A DNA stretch of 64,000 nt from DLKC01 sp002478885 (GTDB taxonomy: Bacteria > Bacteroidota > Bacteroidia > Chitinophagales > Chitinophagaceae), in NCBI GenBank assembly GCA_046329585.1, contig JAXLUI010000002.1, forward strand, positions 1,886,627 to 1,950,626. The letters are read 5' to 3'. The position numbers and the translations under genes are program-made. The notes under the pieces were generated by a model that saw only the letters and a list, made by a program, of their open reading frames with translations, was not told where the DNA came from and made no database searches. How positions within the stretch are numbered: position 1 is the stretch's first letter; each line of letters opens with the position of its first letter. Positions 54,451 to 63,141 of the stretch are shown piece after piece.

Positions 54451-54942
54451 TTAAAGCGTTCTTATTTTACCAATGATGCCTGTTGTGGAGAAGCCTTCAA
54501 CGATCGGGTTAATGATCACTTTACCACCATTGGCTATCACTTCCTTTGAACCGGCAATCTGCTCAATAATGTAGTCGCCGCCTTTAACCAGCACATCAGG
54601 CTTCAGGGCTGTAATAAGCTCAAGAGGAGTGTCTTCTTTAAAGATGATAACAATGTCAATGATCATCAGCGAAGCAAGTAGCAGAGAACGGGAATGTTCG
54701 CTATTAATCGGCCTGTTGCTGCCTTTTAATTTTTTCACACTGGAGTCGCTGTTAACACCAACCACTAGCAGGTCGGCTTCTTTCGCGGCCTGCGACAGAG
54801 AAAAAATATGTCCCTCATGCAAAATATCAAAACACCCGTTGGTAAATGCAACAGATTTGCCCGTAACTCTTGCACCCGCAATAATATGGCAGGCCTTTTC
54901 AACAGACATTATTTTCGACGCTGCAACCTGCACATTTTTCAT
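54451..54942 (-). CDS. D-glycero-beta-D-manno-heptose 1-phosphate adenylyltransferase-like
   Basis: ATG 54942 (MKNVQVAASK) gives 163 residues; the longer frame begins in a dispersed repeat. The cytidylyltransferase fold is clear: VAFTNGCFDILHEGH near residue 30-44, GVNSDSSVKKLKG and DVLVKGGDYI near 120. It matches the RfaE2/HldE C-terminal domain as a separate protein. It would activate heptose for LPS core or a related glycan; no HldA kinase or heptosyltransferase is in the window. A glycerol-3-phosphate cytidylyltransferase role is less likely. Confidence 0.82.
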   Translation of the reverse strand: MKNVQVAASKIMSVEKACHIIAGARVTGKSVAFTNGCFDILHEGHIFSLSQAAKEADLLVVGVNSDSSVKKLKGSNRPINSEHSRSLLLASLMIIDIVIIFKEDTPLELITALKPDVLVKGGDYIIEQIAGSKEVIANGGKVIINPIVEGFSTTGIIGKIRTL

Positions 54943-54966
54943 ATAAGTACTTTTATATTTTTTGTA

Positions 54967-55015
54967 CCCGGCAATGGAATTGCTACCAGGCTTCCGTTGC
55001 GTCGCACCCTTGTAC
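54967..55015 (+). repeat. dispersed repeat copy 23a
   Basis: CCCGGCAATGG and core GTTGCGTCGCAC (54996-55007). It faces copy 23b in an inverted pair about 120 bases apart. Confidence 0.8.
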
Positions 55016-55133
55016 CCCATTTGCTATAATCAGCAATATACACAATGCACCCGCGCCGGATTTCTATTTGTGACTGCTTTAACCAGTCACTAAATACCGG
55101 ATGTATGCGATTCCTTTTTCCCGATTCAACAGC

Positions 55134-55187
55134 GGAACGTTGAAGTGAGTGACACAACAGGCGATGCCATGTGTACTAGTGCCAGCT
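55134..55187 (-). repeat. dispersed repeat copy 23b, GTG/CAC variant
   Basis: AAGTGAGTGACACAAC (55143-55158) and GCGATGCCATG; ends 12 bases after the panD stop in gene orientation. Confidence 0.85.
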
Positions 55188-55198
55188 CAAAAAGTCTT

Positions 55199-55543
55199 TT
55201 ATAATTTGTTACCTTCTTTTGGAAATACAAGCGAAGGCTTGAACGTTTTCGCCTCTTCAAAATCCATGGTTGCATAAGCGATGATGACTACGATATCGCC
55301 TACGGCACCTTTACGCGCCGCCGGGCCATTGAGGCAAACCGTACCGCTGCCCTTCTTGCCTTTTATAATATATGTTTCGAGCCTTTCGCCGTTGTTTACG
55401 TTCACTACCTGCACCTTTTCGTTTTCAATGATGTTAGCGGCATTCATCAGGTCTTCATCAAGCGTAAGGCTTCCTACATAGTTGAGGTTAGCCTCTGTAA
55501 TAGCAGCCCGGTGAATCTTTGATTTTAGTGTTTCTATTTGCAT
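55199..55543 (-). CDS. panD: aspartate 1-decarboxylase (pyruvoyl precursor)
   Basis: This 114-residue protein matches PanD throughout: K9 and Y22-V23-G24-S25, with self-cleavage between Gly24 and Ser25 to make the pyruvoyl group, and then GDIVVIIAYATM near 80-92. It forms beta-alanine from aspartate for pantothenate. panC is 38 bases upstream on the same strand, so the two are co-transcribed. A TACTTTTG box lies 5 bases before the ATG, which would imply a leaderless mRNA if used. Confidence 0.95.
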   Translation of the reverse strand: MQIETLKSKIHRAAITEANLNYVGSLTLDEDLMNAANIIENEKVQVVNVNNGERLETYIIKGKKGSGTVCLNGPAARKGAVGDIVVIIAYATMDFEEAKTFKPSLVFPKEGNKL

Positions 55544-55581
55544 TACACAAAAGTAGGAAACTTAAGCCTGACGGATTTTTG

Positions 55582-56430
55582 TCAATCGATAACGAGGTTA
55601 TCAATCAACCGTACACCTTCTATAAAAGCTGCGGTAAGAGCAACGTTATGATCAAACAGTTTATCATTTACAGACGGAGCCAGGTCTTCGGCATTACATA
55701 TGTCGAGATAATCGATCTTATTGAAACCGGCACGTTCAATAATAGCAACAGCCTCCCGTTTTAAGTTTTCCGGCGTCGTTTTTCCGACATTGTCTTTTAT
55801 ATGGGTAAGCGCGTGGTAAATTGCAGCGGCCTGTGTCTTCGCTTCCGCGGAGAGCCTGAGATTGCGACTACTCATTGCCAAGCCGTTGGCTTCCCGCATA
55901 GTTGGCACAATATGGAGGTTACAACTGAGGTTATAGTCTGACAGCAATTTTTTCACGACCATGCATTGCTGGTAGTCTTTCTGGCCCATGTATAATTCAT
56001 CAGGCTGGCAAATGGTAAGTAAACGATGCATTACCCTGCACACGCCCTGGAAGTGCCCCGGGCGATAATAACCCTCGAGTATTGATTCAAGAAAGCCGAG
56101 CTCATAGTGGGGGCCATTATCAAGCCCGTTAGGATAAATTTCCGCCACGGATGGCAAAAACAGGATATCGGTACCAGTCTTGTGGAGTTGATAGATGTCA
56201 TTTTCGATTGTAACAGGATATTTTTCAAAATCAGCAGGGTCATTAAATTGGGTTGGGTTTACAAAAATGCTGCAAATAGTAATATCACAATGCAACTTGG
56301 ACTCCCCGATCAGGGAAATATGACCGCTGTGCAGGGCCCCCATTGTTGGTACAAACCCAATTTTTTTACCCTCATTTTTAAGCTGTTGTAACTTTTCCAG
56401 AAGCTGAGCCGATTTCCTGAAAATGATCAT
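55582..56430 (-). CDS. panC: pantothenate synthetase
   Basis: The 282-residue protein has the PanC nucleotidyltransferase signature FVPTMGALHSGHISLI near residue 26-41 and the later KDYQQC and MSSRNLRL. It joins pantoate and beta-alanine using ATP and is transcribed divergently from the GlgA-like gene, separated by 108 bases, a gene order common in Bacteroidota. panD follows 38 bases downstream. Confidence 0.96.
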   Translation of the reverse strand: MIIFRKSAQLLEKLQQLKNEGKKIGFVPTMGALHSGHISLIGESKLHCDITICSIFVNPTQFNDPADFEKYPVTIENDIYQLHKTGTDILFLPSVAEIYPNGLDNGPHYELGFLESILEGYYRPGHFQGVCRVMHRLLTICQPDELYMGQKDYQQCMVVKKLLSDYNLSCNLHIVPTMREANGLAMSSRNLRLSAEAKTQAAAIYHALTHIKDNVGKTTPENLKREAVAIIERAGFNKIDYLDICNAEDLAPSVNDKLFDHNVALTAAFIEGVRLIDNLVID

Positions 56431-56538
56431 AAGTAACAGATAAAGTGTTGAGCAATTGTTATCTTAGACAGTATTAAAATGATTTCCGTACCTTCGCCAC
56501 CCTGATTTTCAGAGTCATCAGCCAAATATCGGTTACGA

Positions 56539-57357
56539 ATGTCAATAAAGAAAAGAATTTTATTCATTGCTACAGAGATGTCTCCGTACCTCGAATTGAC
56601 AGAATTCGCGGAAATAGTAAACAAGCTCGCAATAAAAAGCAATGACAGCGGGTTGGAAGTTAGATGCATTATGCCGCGTTTTGGCGTAATCAATGAAAGG
56701 CGGCACCGCTTGCATGAAGTGGTTAGATTGTCTGGCATCAACGTTTCTGTTGATAATGATGATTACCCGCTGCAAATAAAGGTGGCCTCGCTGCCAAATG
56801 CGCGACTCCAGGTGTATTTTCTTGATAACGAGGATTTTTTTAAGCGGAAATTCATTTTTCATGACGAAAAGGAGCAGTGGTTTGATGATAACGACCTGCG
56901 CACTATTTTCTTCTGCCGGGGTGCACTGGAGACGGTAAAGAAATTCGGGTGGCCTCCAGACATTATTCATTGCAGTGGATGGATGACTGGCCTTGTTCCT
57001 CTTTACATAAAAACAGCCTATAAAAGGGAGCCTGTTTTCAGCCATAGCAAAATTGTATTTACCATAGGTGAAAACACTTTTAAAGATAAACTGGGATCGG
57101 CGTTTACCGAACGCGCCAACATACACGCAAATATAAAACCCAAAGACCTCGAGGTATTTAAAGAAGCGAACAACACCGCGATGTTTAAAGGTGGTGCTAC
57201 TTACGCAGATGCCATTACTTTCGGAGCTCCAAAAGTTGAGAAAAAATTATCTGACGAATTCGCAAAAGCCAAAGGAAAGAAGGTACTTCCTTTCTCCGGA
57301 TGGGATACTGATTTAACAGAGTATTTAGATTTGTATAACGAGCTTGCGGCGAAGTAA
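56539..57357 (+). CDS. truncated glycogen/starch synthase-like protein (N-terminal GT5 domain, probably non-catalytic)
   Basis: The 272-residue protein aligns with the GT5 N-terminal Rossmann domain: LFIATEMSPYLE at the start, the segment LEVRCIMPRFGVI near 40-52, DIIHCSGWMTGLVPLYIKT near 145-163, and a C-terminal SGWDTDLTEYLDLY. The second Rossmann domain with the ADP-glucose site is absent. The K-x-G-G-L motif that follows SP in true synthases is replaced by ELTEFAEI. So it probably no longer makes glycogen. It is next to panC and overlaps no gene; the DUF4270 gene starts 7 bases downstream. Confidence 0.8.
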   Translation: MSIKKRILFIATEMSPYLELTEFAEIVNKLAIKSNDSGLEVRCIMPRFGVINERRHRLHEVVRLSGINVSVDNDDYPLQIKVASLPNARLQVYFLDNEDFFKRKFIFHDEKEQWFDDNDLRTIFFCRGALETVKKFGWPPDIIHCSGWMTGLVPLYIKTAYKREPVFSHSKIVFTIGENTFKDKLGSAFTERANIHANIKPKDLEVFKEANNTAMFKGGATYADAITFGAPKVEKKLSDEFAKAKGKKVLPFSGWDTDLTEYLDLYNELAAK

Positions 57358-57364
57358 TTATTAC

Positions 57365-58852
57365 ATGAATTTATCTCTTGTGAAGTATCGATTTTTATTC
57401 ATTTTACTTATACAGTCACTTATATATTCAGCCTGTACTAAGATAGTAACCACCGATATAGGTGGTTCTTTATTACCACCCGGCGACAATGTTAATACTA
57501 AAGAAATGTTTCTTGACATTGTATCAAAAAACGGCAAAGACAGCATCACTACCGTAGGCACACAGGAAATACAATCTTTGGGCTATTTAAATGATCCATT
57601 GTTTGGGAAAACAAATGCTTCCGTTAATGTGCAATTAAGGCCTGATACATACCCGGTAACTTTTCCGGTACAGGATTCAAATGACAGCTTAATGCTGGAT
57701 TCAGTTGTGCTGGTATTAAGAACTGTTGGTTCTTATGGCGACACTTTGCAAGACTTGAAATTGAGAGTATACGAGATGTCGAAAACGGATACACTTAGTG
57801 ACATAAAGCCTACAACCTATTATAAAACAAATTACCAGATTGCTAACGGCACCGAATTAACAACAGGGCCGGCCACCGTGAACATTCCTTCTCTTGACGA
57901 TAGTGTGGCGTATACCTACGGAGGCAAAAATGCAAATGTAATCAGGGTAAGGTTAAGCAACGATTACGGAAACAGGTTATTGCACGATTATGATACATCC
58001 AACGCCTATAAAAGCGACTCTTTATTCGGTGTCAATATAAAAGGTCTACAAGTGGTTCCCGAAAGCCTGGGCAATGCTTTCGTTCGCATAAACCTTGTTG
58101 ATACAAATACCCAACTGGCATTGTATTACCGTTATAAAAGGCGCGATTCGGCAGGCAAGGTTGACACTACGGTGCTTGCTTTTCGTTGCAATACATTCAA
58201 TTGCGGAAGCACCAACTATGTCACCCGCGACCGCTCTTCAGGCCAGGTGGCATCATTTCTCTCTTCGTTGAACACAGAAAAGAATGATAGCCTTATATTC
58301 ATTGATGCTAACCCCGGCATTTATGCTATGTTATCAATACCAAATACCGATACACTCACTAACAAAATCATACACCGGGCAGAAATTATGATGGAACAGG
58401 TGCCTGATCTGTCAGGAACCAGCAAGGATGACGTTTATCTTCCACCGAATATTTTCGTGACAACCTATGACGCAGATTCCATGAGGCGTTTTGCACAGCC
58501 AAACGACATGAGCATTTCAAACGGAACAGTTTCTAACCAAACCACATTAGGCTCATTCCCTCTCAAGAAAATTGATCCCATATCCGGCAGAACCATTTAC
58601 GAATACAAGTGGGATGTTTCAAGATACCTGCAGGGAATAATTACGTTTGGACAGAAGTATTACGATCTCGTTATGTGGGCACCTTATAACGACTATATCT
58701 ATTATTACAATACACCTTCAAGCTATCAGGTATTTACCGGCGCAGGCAGCACACCGCTGAACAGGGTAGCGACCGGGCGTATTCGTTTAGGCGGTGCCAA
58801 CAATACCAATCATAAAATGAAACTGCATATAGTGTATTCGGATATTCATTGA
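57365..58852 (+). CDS. DUF4270 lipoprotein
   Basis: ATG 57365 (MNLSLVKYRFLFILL) gives 495 residues with lipobox YSACTK near residue 22. The DUF4270 signature is present: TTDIGGSLLPPGDNVNT, a long beta-rich body with DSLMLDSVVLVLR and GLQVVPESLGNAF, and a closing NHKMKLHIVYSDI. DUF4270 proteins are typical Bacteroidota lipoproteins with no known function. It lies 7 bases after the GlgA-like gene and ends at a strong terminator. Confidence 0.9.
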   Translation: MNLSLVKYRFLFILLIQSLIYSACTKIVTTDIGGSLLPPGDNVNTKEMFLDIVSKNGKDSITTVGTQEIQSLGYLNDPLFGKTNASVNVQLRPDTYPVTFPVQDSNDSLMLDSVVLVLRTVGSYGDTLQDLKLRVYEMSKTDTLSDIKPTTYYKTNYQIANGTELTTGPATVNIPSLDDSVAYTYGGKNANVIRVRLSNDYGNRLLHDYDTSNAYKSDSLFGVNIKGLQVVPESLGNAFVRINLVDTNTQLALYYRYKRRDSAGKVDTTVLAFRCNTFNCGSTNYVTRDRSSGQVASFLSSLNTEKNDSLIFIDANPGIYAMLSIPNTDTLTNKIIHRAEIMMEQVPDLSGTSKDDVYLPPNIFVTTYDADSMRRFAQPNDMSISNGTVSNQTTLGSFPLKKIDPISGRTIYEYKWDVSRYLQGIITFGQKYYDLVMWAPYNDYIYYYNTPSSYQVFTGAGSTPLNRVATGRIRLGGANNTNHKMKLHIVYSDIH

Positions 58853-58884
58853 TCTCATCTGTTACGCTATTATAATCTAAACAT

Positions 58885-58926
58885 AAAAGGGGCTGTTATT
58901 CACATACATAACAGCCCCTTTTTTTA
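58885..58926 (+). terminator. terminator after DUF4270
   Basis: GGGGCTGTTAT pairs with ATAACAGCCCC around CACATAC, then TTTTTTTT; about 33 bases after the stop and just ahead of the metK promoter. Confidence 0.93.
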
Positions 58927-58952
58927 TAAGTATAATTTATATTCTGCCCCCT

Positions 58953-58960
58953 TATCTTTG
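58953..58960 (+). promoter_or_regulatory. -7 element TATCTTTG for metK
   Basis: TATCTTTG fits TAnnTTTG and lies 21 bases before the metK ATG, right after a terminator, so a promoter must be here. No SAM riboswitch was recognised. Confidence 0.6.
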
Positions 58961-58980
58961 CAGCCTGTTAAAAAATAATT

Positions 58981-60234
58981 ATGCCGTATTTATTTACTTC
59001 TGAAAGCGTATCTGAAGGTCATCCGGATAAAATTGCCGACCAGATATCAGATGCTTTGATCGACAATTTTCTCGCTTTCGACTCCAATAGTAAAGTAGCT
59101 TGCGAAACATTGGTAACAACAGGCCAGGTGGTACTTGCAGGCGAAGTGAAAAGTAAAGCCTATCTCGATCTGCAGGAAATTGCACGTGGCGTAATCCGCA
59201 AAATTGGCTACACACGAAGCGAATACATGTTTGAAGCCAACGGCTGCGGAATTATTTCTGCTATTCATGAGCAATCGGCCGATATTAACCAGGGCGTAGA
59301 CAGGCATACCAAGGAAGAACAGGGCGCCGGTGACCAGGGGATGATGTTCGGTTACGCCACAAGCGAGACCGACGATTATATGCCGCTTGCGCTTGATCTT
59401 GCACACAAGATCTTATTTGAACTGGCAGTATTGCGTCGGGAAAATAAAGAAATCAAATACCTGAGGCCAGATGCAAAAAGCCAGGTTACACTTGAGTATG
59501 ACGATAACAACAAACCAGTCCGCATTGACACGATTGTTGTATCAACTCAGCACGACGATTTCGATACCGAAGAAAAGATGCAGAAGAAGATAAAGAAAGA
59601 CATCGTTAATATTCTCATTCCAAGGATAAAATCGATCTATCCCAAATACGCAAGTCTTTTTAACGACAAGATTAAATATCACATTAACCCTACCGGTAAA
59701 TTCGTTATTGGTGGACCGCATGGCGATACTGGCTTAACAGGCCGTAAAATAATCGTTGATACTTATGGCGGCAAAGGTGCCCACGGTGGTGGTGCCTTTA
59801 GTGGCAAAGATCCGAGCAAGGTAGACCGTTCTGCCGCTTATGCTACAAGGCATATTGCCAAAAACCTGGTAGCAGCGGGCGTTGCCGATGAAGTGTTGGT
59901 GCAGGTATCGTACGCCATTGGTGTTGCCGAACCAACAAGCATTAACGTAAGAACATTTGGCACCGCGAAGGTTGATCTGAAAGACAGCGAGATCGGCAAT
60001 ATTGTTCACGGCCTGTTCGATATGCGTCCTTATTTTATAGAACAGCGTTTAAAACTGCGCAACCCAATCTACAGCGAAACTGCAGCCTATGGCCACATGG
60101 GTCGTAAACCGGAGATAGTGGAAAAAGTATTCAAATCAAACGACGGCAAAGTGGTGCGTAAAAAGGTAGAGCTTTTCACATGGGAAAAACTTGACCATGT
60201 AGCCAAAGTAAAAAAGGCATTCGGTATTAAATAG
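58981..60234 (+). CDS. metK: S-adenosylmethionine synthase
   Basis: The 417-residue protein has all MetK motifs: LFTSESVSEGHPDKIADQIS at its start, GAGDQGMMFGYA near 115, GGPHGDTGLTGRKII near 247 and GGGAFSGKDPSKVDRSAAY near 268. The last two hold the methionine and ATP phosphate loops. It is slightly longer than the E. coli enzyme, as in other Bacteroidota. It is monocistronic, with promoter and terminator. Confidence 0.98.
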   Translation: MPYLFTSESVSEGHPDKIADQISDALIDNFLAFDSNSKVACETLVTTGQVVLAGEVKSKAYLDLQEIARGVIRKIGYTRSEYMFEANGCGIISAIHEQSADINQGVDRHTKEEQGAGDQGMMFGYATSETDDYMPLALDLAHKILFELAVLRRENKEIKYLRPDAKSQVTLEYDDNNKPVRIDTIVVSTQHDDFDTEEKMQKKIKKDIVNILIPRIKSIYPKYASLFNDKIKYHINPTGKFVIGGPHGDTGLTGRKIIVDTYGGKGAHGGGAFSGKDPSKVDRSAAYATRHIAKNLVAAGVADEVLVQVSYAIGVAEPTSINVRTFGTAKVDLKDSEIGNIVHGLFDMRPYFIEQRLKLRNPIYSETAAYGHMGRKPEIVEKVFKSNDGKVVRKKVELFTWEKLDHVAKVKKAFGIK

Positions 60235-60252
60235 TCATCACAATTCATAGAC

Positions 60253-60288
60253 AAAATCCTGCCCTTTAAAAGGCAGGATTTTTATTTT
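60253..60288 (+). terminator. terminator of metK
   Basis: AAATCCTGCC pairs with GGCAGGATTT around CTTTAAAA, then TTATTTT; about 20 bases after the stop. Confidence 0.9.
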
Positions 60289-60290
60289 GT

Positions 60291-60340
60291 GCCCGGCTTT
60301 ATATTCCTTGTGGAGCACCTGTTGCGTCGCACACTTGGGC
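60291..60340 (+). repeat. dispersed repeat copy 24a
   Basis: GCCCGGCTTT starts just after the metK terminator; core GTTGCGTCGCACACTTG at 60321-60337. Inverted partner 24b is about 80 bases away. Confidence 0.88.
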
Positions 60341-60399
60341 TGCAGCAGAACCCGCGTCTGAAATGCGCAAAAAAAATTACTGCAGAATAGCTTGCTAAA

Positions 60400-60450
60400 G
60401 TACAAGTGTGCGACGCAACAGAAGCCTTATAAGGGTACAAAAGCCAGGCT
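60400..60450 (-). repeat. dispersed repeat copy 24b
   Basis: ACAAGTGTGCGACGCAAC (60402-60419), AAGCC and AGCCAGGCT. With 24a it makes an inverted repeat of about 160 bases. Confidence 0.88.
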
Positions 60451-60638
60451 CCCGATAATACAGCGCAGCAGCGTTGCATACACCAGCACAATTGCACATT
60501 GTTTAGTTGGGTTGTTTGCTAAAAAGTGGCCTTTAAAAACTTTTTACGGTCGATGATGGAGGAGTGTTGTCAGCTGTTCTATCGCCACGTTTTCCCGCAG
60601 TCTTTTTTGTTCCTGCGCACAATGATGAAATAAGTAAA

Positions 60639-60779
60639 ATGAAGATTATCTTTTTCATAATGGCATCGATATTTTTTTTGAACAGGTGCGGTGTAATAAT
60701 CAAAGGCAGGGAATGGATTTACACAGGATTGATTTTTTCGGAGCCCGATAAAGCTATCAATAAAAAACCGGACTGCTAA
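60639..60779 (+). CDS. possible small exported peptide, 46 aa
   Basis: A frame from ATG 60639 reads MKIIFFIMASIFFLNRCGVI, a hydrophobic start with a Cys that could be a weak lipobox, followed by GREWIYTGLIFSEPDKAINK. The composition is protein-like but it is short and has no homologue that I recognise. It lies in the 570-base gap before the AraC gene. Confidence 0.35.
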   Translation: MKIIFFIMASIFFLNRCGVIIKGREWIYTGLIFSEPDKAINKKPDC

Positions 60780-60807
60780 AATTTATTTCTACCGGCTATT
60801 CAAGGGT

Positions 60808-61656
60808 TTAGTTTTCAGCATGCCTTCTCCTGAATTGTGAAGGGTTTTCACCGGCCAGTTTTTTAAATGTTTTATTGAAGTAAGAAAGATTTTCAAAGCC
60901 GCTCTCAAAACATGCTTCCGTTACATTGCAATTTTGCATCAATATTTTTTTTGCCTGGTTAATGCGGTATTGATTTAAAAAATCGGTAAAAGTTAAGTGA
61001 GTTGACTTTTTGAAATACCTGCAAAAGGCTGCCGTTGTAAGGTGCGAAAGTTTTGCCACATCATGCACCTGGATATTTGCCTGGTAATGCGTTTCTATAT
61101 AATGATATATTTTATGCAGCCTTTGTTGCTCTTTAAGTACCGATGCGTTTGCAATAGGCCGCACCTTAAGCGAAACGTATTCATCACTGGCGGCGAGCAA
61201 TTGAAATACCTGCAATAAAGTGATTAGTTGATCAAAGTGCGATTGGGTGGTAAGTTGCTTCAATTTTTCGCCGGCTTTTGTTTTAGTCGCTCCATAAAAC
61301 GCAATGCCGTTGCGGGCCCGTTCAAACAGGTCATTGATGGATTGTATCTCCGGCAGTGAAAAAAAATCTTTGCCGAGAAAGTGTTCTTTCATTTGCACAA
61401 CCACCGTCTCAACAGTCGTCTTTACACCATAGTCAAAATTCAGGTGGGGAATGTTTGGACCTATCAGTGCAAGATCGCTGCCTTCATATTTTGAAATGTG
61501 ATCTCCGATATGCCGTATGCCGCTGGTTGCTTCTACATAAACAATTTCAAACTCCGGATGAAAATGCCAGTAGAAAAGCTCATTCAGGTTTGGTGTAAGC
61601 AATATCTTGAACGAACTGTCGTGGTCAGGCTCTATGGCTTCCCGTTTTACTTTCAT
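60808..61656 (-). CDS. AraC family transcriptional regulator with cupin domain
   Basis: The 282-residue protein has an N-terminal cupin (about 15-95: YWHFHPEFEIVYVEATSGI, the segment ALIGPNIPHLNF) and a C-terminal pair of helix-turn-helix motifs (about 180-280: IQVHDVAKLSHLTTAAFCRY, QAKKILMQNCNVTEACFESG, NLSYFNKTFKKLAGENPSQFR). This is the sugar-responsive AraC layout common in Bacteroidota. It is divergent from the PhyH gene, 459 bases apart, and may regulate it, which is inference. Confidence 0.9.
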   Translation of the reverse strand: MKVKREAIEPDHDSSFKILLTPNLNELFYWHFHPEFEIVYVEATSGIRHIGDHISKYEGSDLALIGPNIPHLNFDYGVKTTVETVVVQMKEHFLGKDFFSLPEIQSINDLFERARNGIAFYGATKTKAGEKLKQLTTQSHFDQLITLLQVFQLLAASDEYVSLKVRPIANASVLKEQQRLHKIYHYIETHYQANIQVHDVAKLSHLTTAAFCRYFKKSTHLTFTDFLNQYRINQAKKILMQNCNVTEACFESGFENLSYFNKTFKKLAGENPSQFRRRHAEN

Positions 61657-61689
61657 GGGTGAATGTTGACTAAATGTTAGATTACAAAG

Positions 61690-61738
61690 GCCTGTTGCGT
61701 AGCGCTATGGACGCTGAAGAGTGCGACGCAACGATGCC
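61690..61738 (+). repeat. dispersed repeat copy 25, compact inverted pair
   Basis: GGCCTGTTGCGT (61689-61700) and GTGCGACGCAAC (61721-61732) face each other with only about 20 bases between, a compact hairpin version. It is in the AraC/PhyH gap. Confidence 0.75.
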
Positions 61739-62115
61739 ACATTCTTATTCTTCGCCTGGTACAAAAGCATTCTTTTGTTCTTCGTTGCGGCATTTGCTTT
61801 CAAATTTCATAAAAAATATCAATACAGAACAAAAACAGGTCATTGTACGTGTAGAAAACGGCTCTGCGGCAACTGTATTTTTGACTTGTAATTAACCAAC
61901 AAAAACCTGACTCATGCAAATAGAAACTGTCAGCACAAATGCTGCAAGCAAAGCGTTTACTTTAACGGTGGCTGAACCGACGTTTAAACCCTTCAACAAA
62001 GAAGCACATGCAAAAAGCTGCAAGCATAGAACAGCAACCGGTTTTTGTACCCGCAGCAGCCGAACATGTCCTGCAACATTATTTACCTTAACTTTCAACA
62101 ATTAAAATCTGCTAT

Positions 62116-63111
62116 ATGGAACAGCAAACAATGGCCGCTACCATGGCCCCGACGATGGCAACAACAATGATCCCCAATAATGCACATACCGACATTCCGG
62201 GAAACCCTTCGACTGCAAAAAGCAGCGCAACAAAATTGAACGACCGAAGCAACGGCAAATCGTTGCGTGTACTGAGTGAGGATGATTGGAACTTCTGGGT
62301 GCACAACGGTTACATCGTTATTAAAAATGCCGTGCCGCGTGAACAGGCAGAAGCAACGGCAAAATTCTTGTGGGAGTTTGAAGAAAAAGTAGCTGACGAC
62401 CAGGATACATGGTACACTGCTCCGCGTGCAGAAATGAAGATGAAAGAACTGACCAACACTGGTATGGTAGAAGTATACAACAATCAACATCTTTGGAACA
62501 ACCGGCAAATGCAGCGTGTATACGATGCGTTCGTAGATATTTGGGGCACCGAAAAACTATGGGTGACCATCGACCGCGCCAACCTGAATTTTCCAATTCG
62601 CCCGGGTTTTGAATACAAGGGATTTATTCATTGGGATTATGATCCCGAAACAAGGCCGGTAAATGTGCAAGGCGTGTTGGCACTTGCCGATCAGACCGAC
62701 GAGAACATGGGCGGTTTTCAATGTATTCCCGAGTTATTCAGAACATATGAAACCTGGAAATTGACACAGCCCGAAGACCGCGATCATTTCAAGCCCGACA
62801 CAACAGGCTTTACGCCAGTTAAAGTAAAAATGGAAGCCGGCGATTTGCTTATATTCAACAGCACGCAGCCGCATGGCATTCGCCCGAATATGAGCGGCGA
62901 TAAAGTGCGTATTGCGCAATACATTTCCATGATGCCGGCCGAAGAAGATAATGAAGCTTTGCGCACCTGGCGTATCACATCCTGGAAAGACCGAATTGCA
63001 CCCGAAGGATATGCATTTCCCGGCGACCCACGCGGGTGGGAAAAAACAAAATACAGAACTGCCGAATTAAATGAGCTTGGAAAAAAATTGTTAGGCTTGG
63101 AAAAATGGTAA
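62116..63111 (+). CDS. phytanoyl-CoA dioxygenase (PhyH) family protein
   Basis: The 331-residue protein has the Fe(II)/2-oxoglutarate facial triad: H172-W-D174 in GFIHWDYDPE and H253 in TQPHGIRPN, with R256 as likely 2-oxoglutarate ligand. PhyH-family enzymes hydroxylate small molecules such as lipids or amino acid derivatives. The first 45 residues are low complexity (MAATMAPTMATTM), and the true start may be further in. A short-lived regulatory link to the divergent AraC gene is plausible. The terminator is at 63211. Confidence 0.88.
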   Translation: MEQQTMAATMAPTMATTMIPNNAHTDIPGNPSTAKSSATKLNDRSNGKSLRVLSEDDWNFWVHNGYIVIKNAVPREQAEATAKFLWEFEEKVADDQDTWYTAPRAEMKMKELTNTGMVEVYNNQHLWNNRQMQRVYDAFVDIWGTEKLWVTIDRANLNFPIRPGFEYKGFIHWDYDPETRPVNVQGVLALADQTDENMGGFQCIPELFRTYETWKLTQPEDRDHFKPDTTGFTPVKVKMEAGDLLIFNSTQPHGIRPNMSGDKVRIAQYISMMPAEEDNEALRTWRITSWKDRIAPEGYAFPGDPRGWEKTKYRTAELNELGKKLLGLEKW

Positions 63112-63141
63112 CTGATGCATTTTGCACGAGCCTTTTTTGCA

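Noticed and set aside
56560..57126. 188-codon antisense frame in the GlgA-like gene
   Set aside because: No family match and the forward protein is well supported.
58927..58980. SAM riboswitch upstream of metK
   Set aside because: The space between terminator and start is only about 50 bases and has no aptamer-like helices.
61914..62105. 63-codon frame in the gap before PhyH, and a shorter frame from 62008
   Set aside because: Compositionally unlike a protein and with no clear ribosome site; possibly a leader or a remnant, not supportable.
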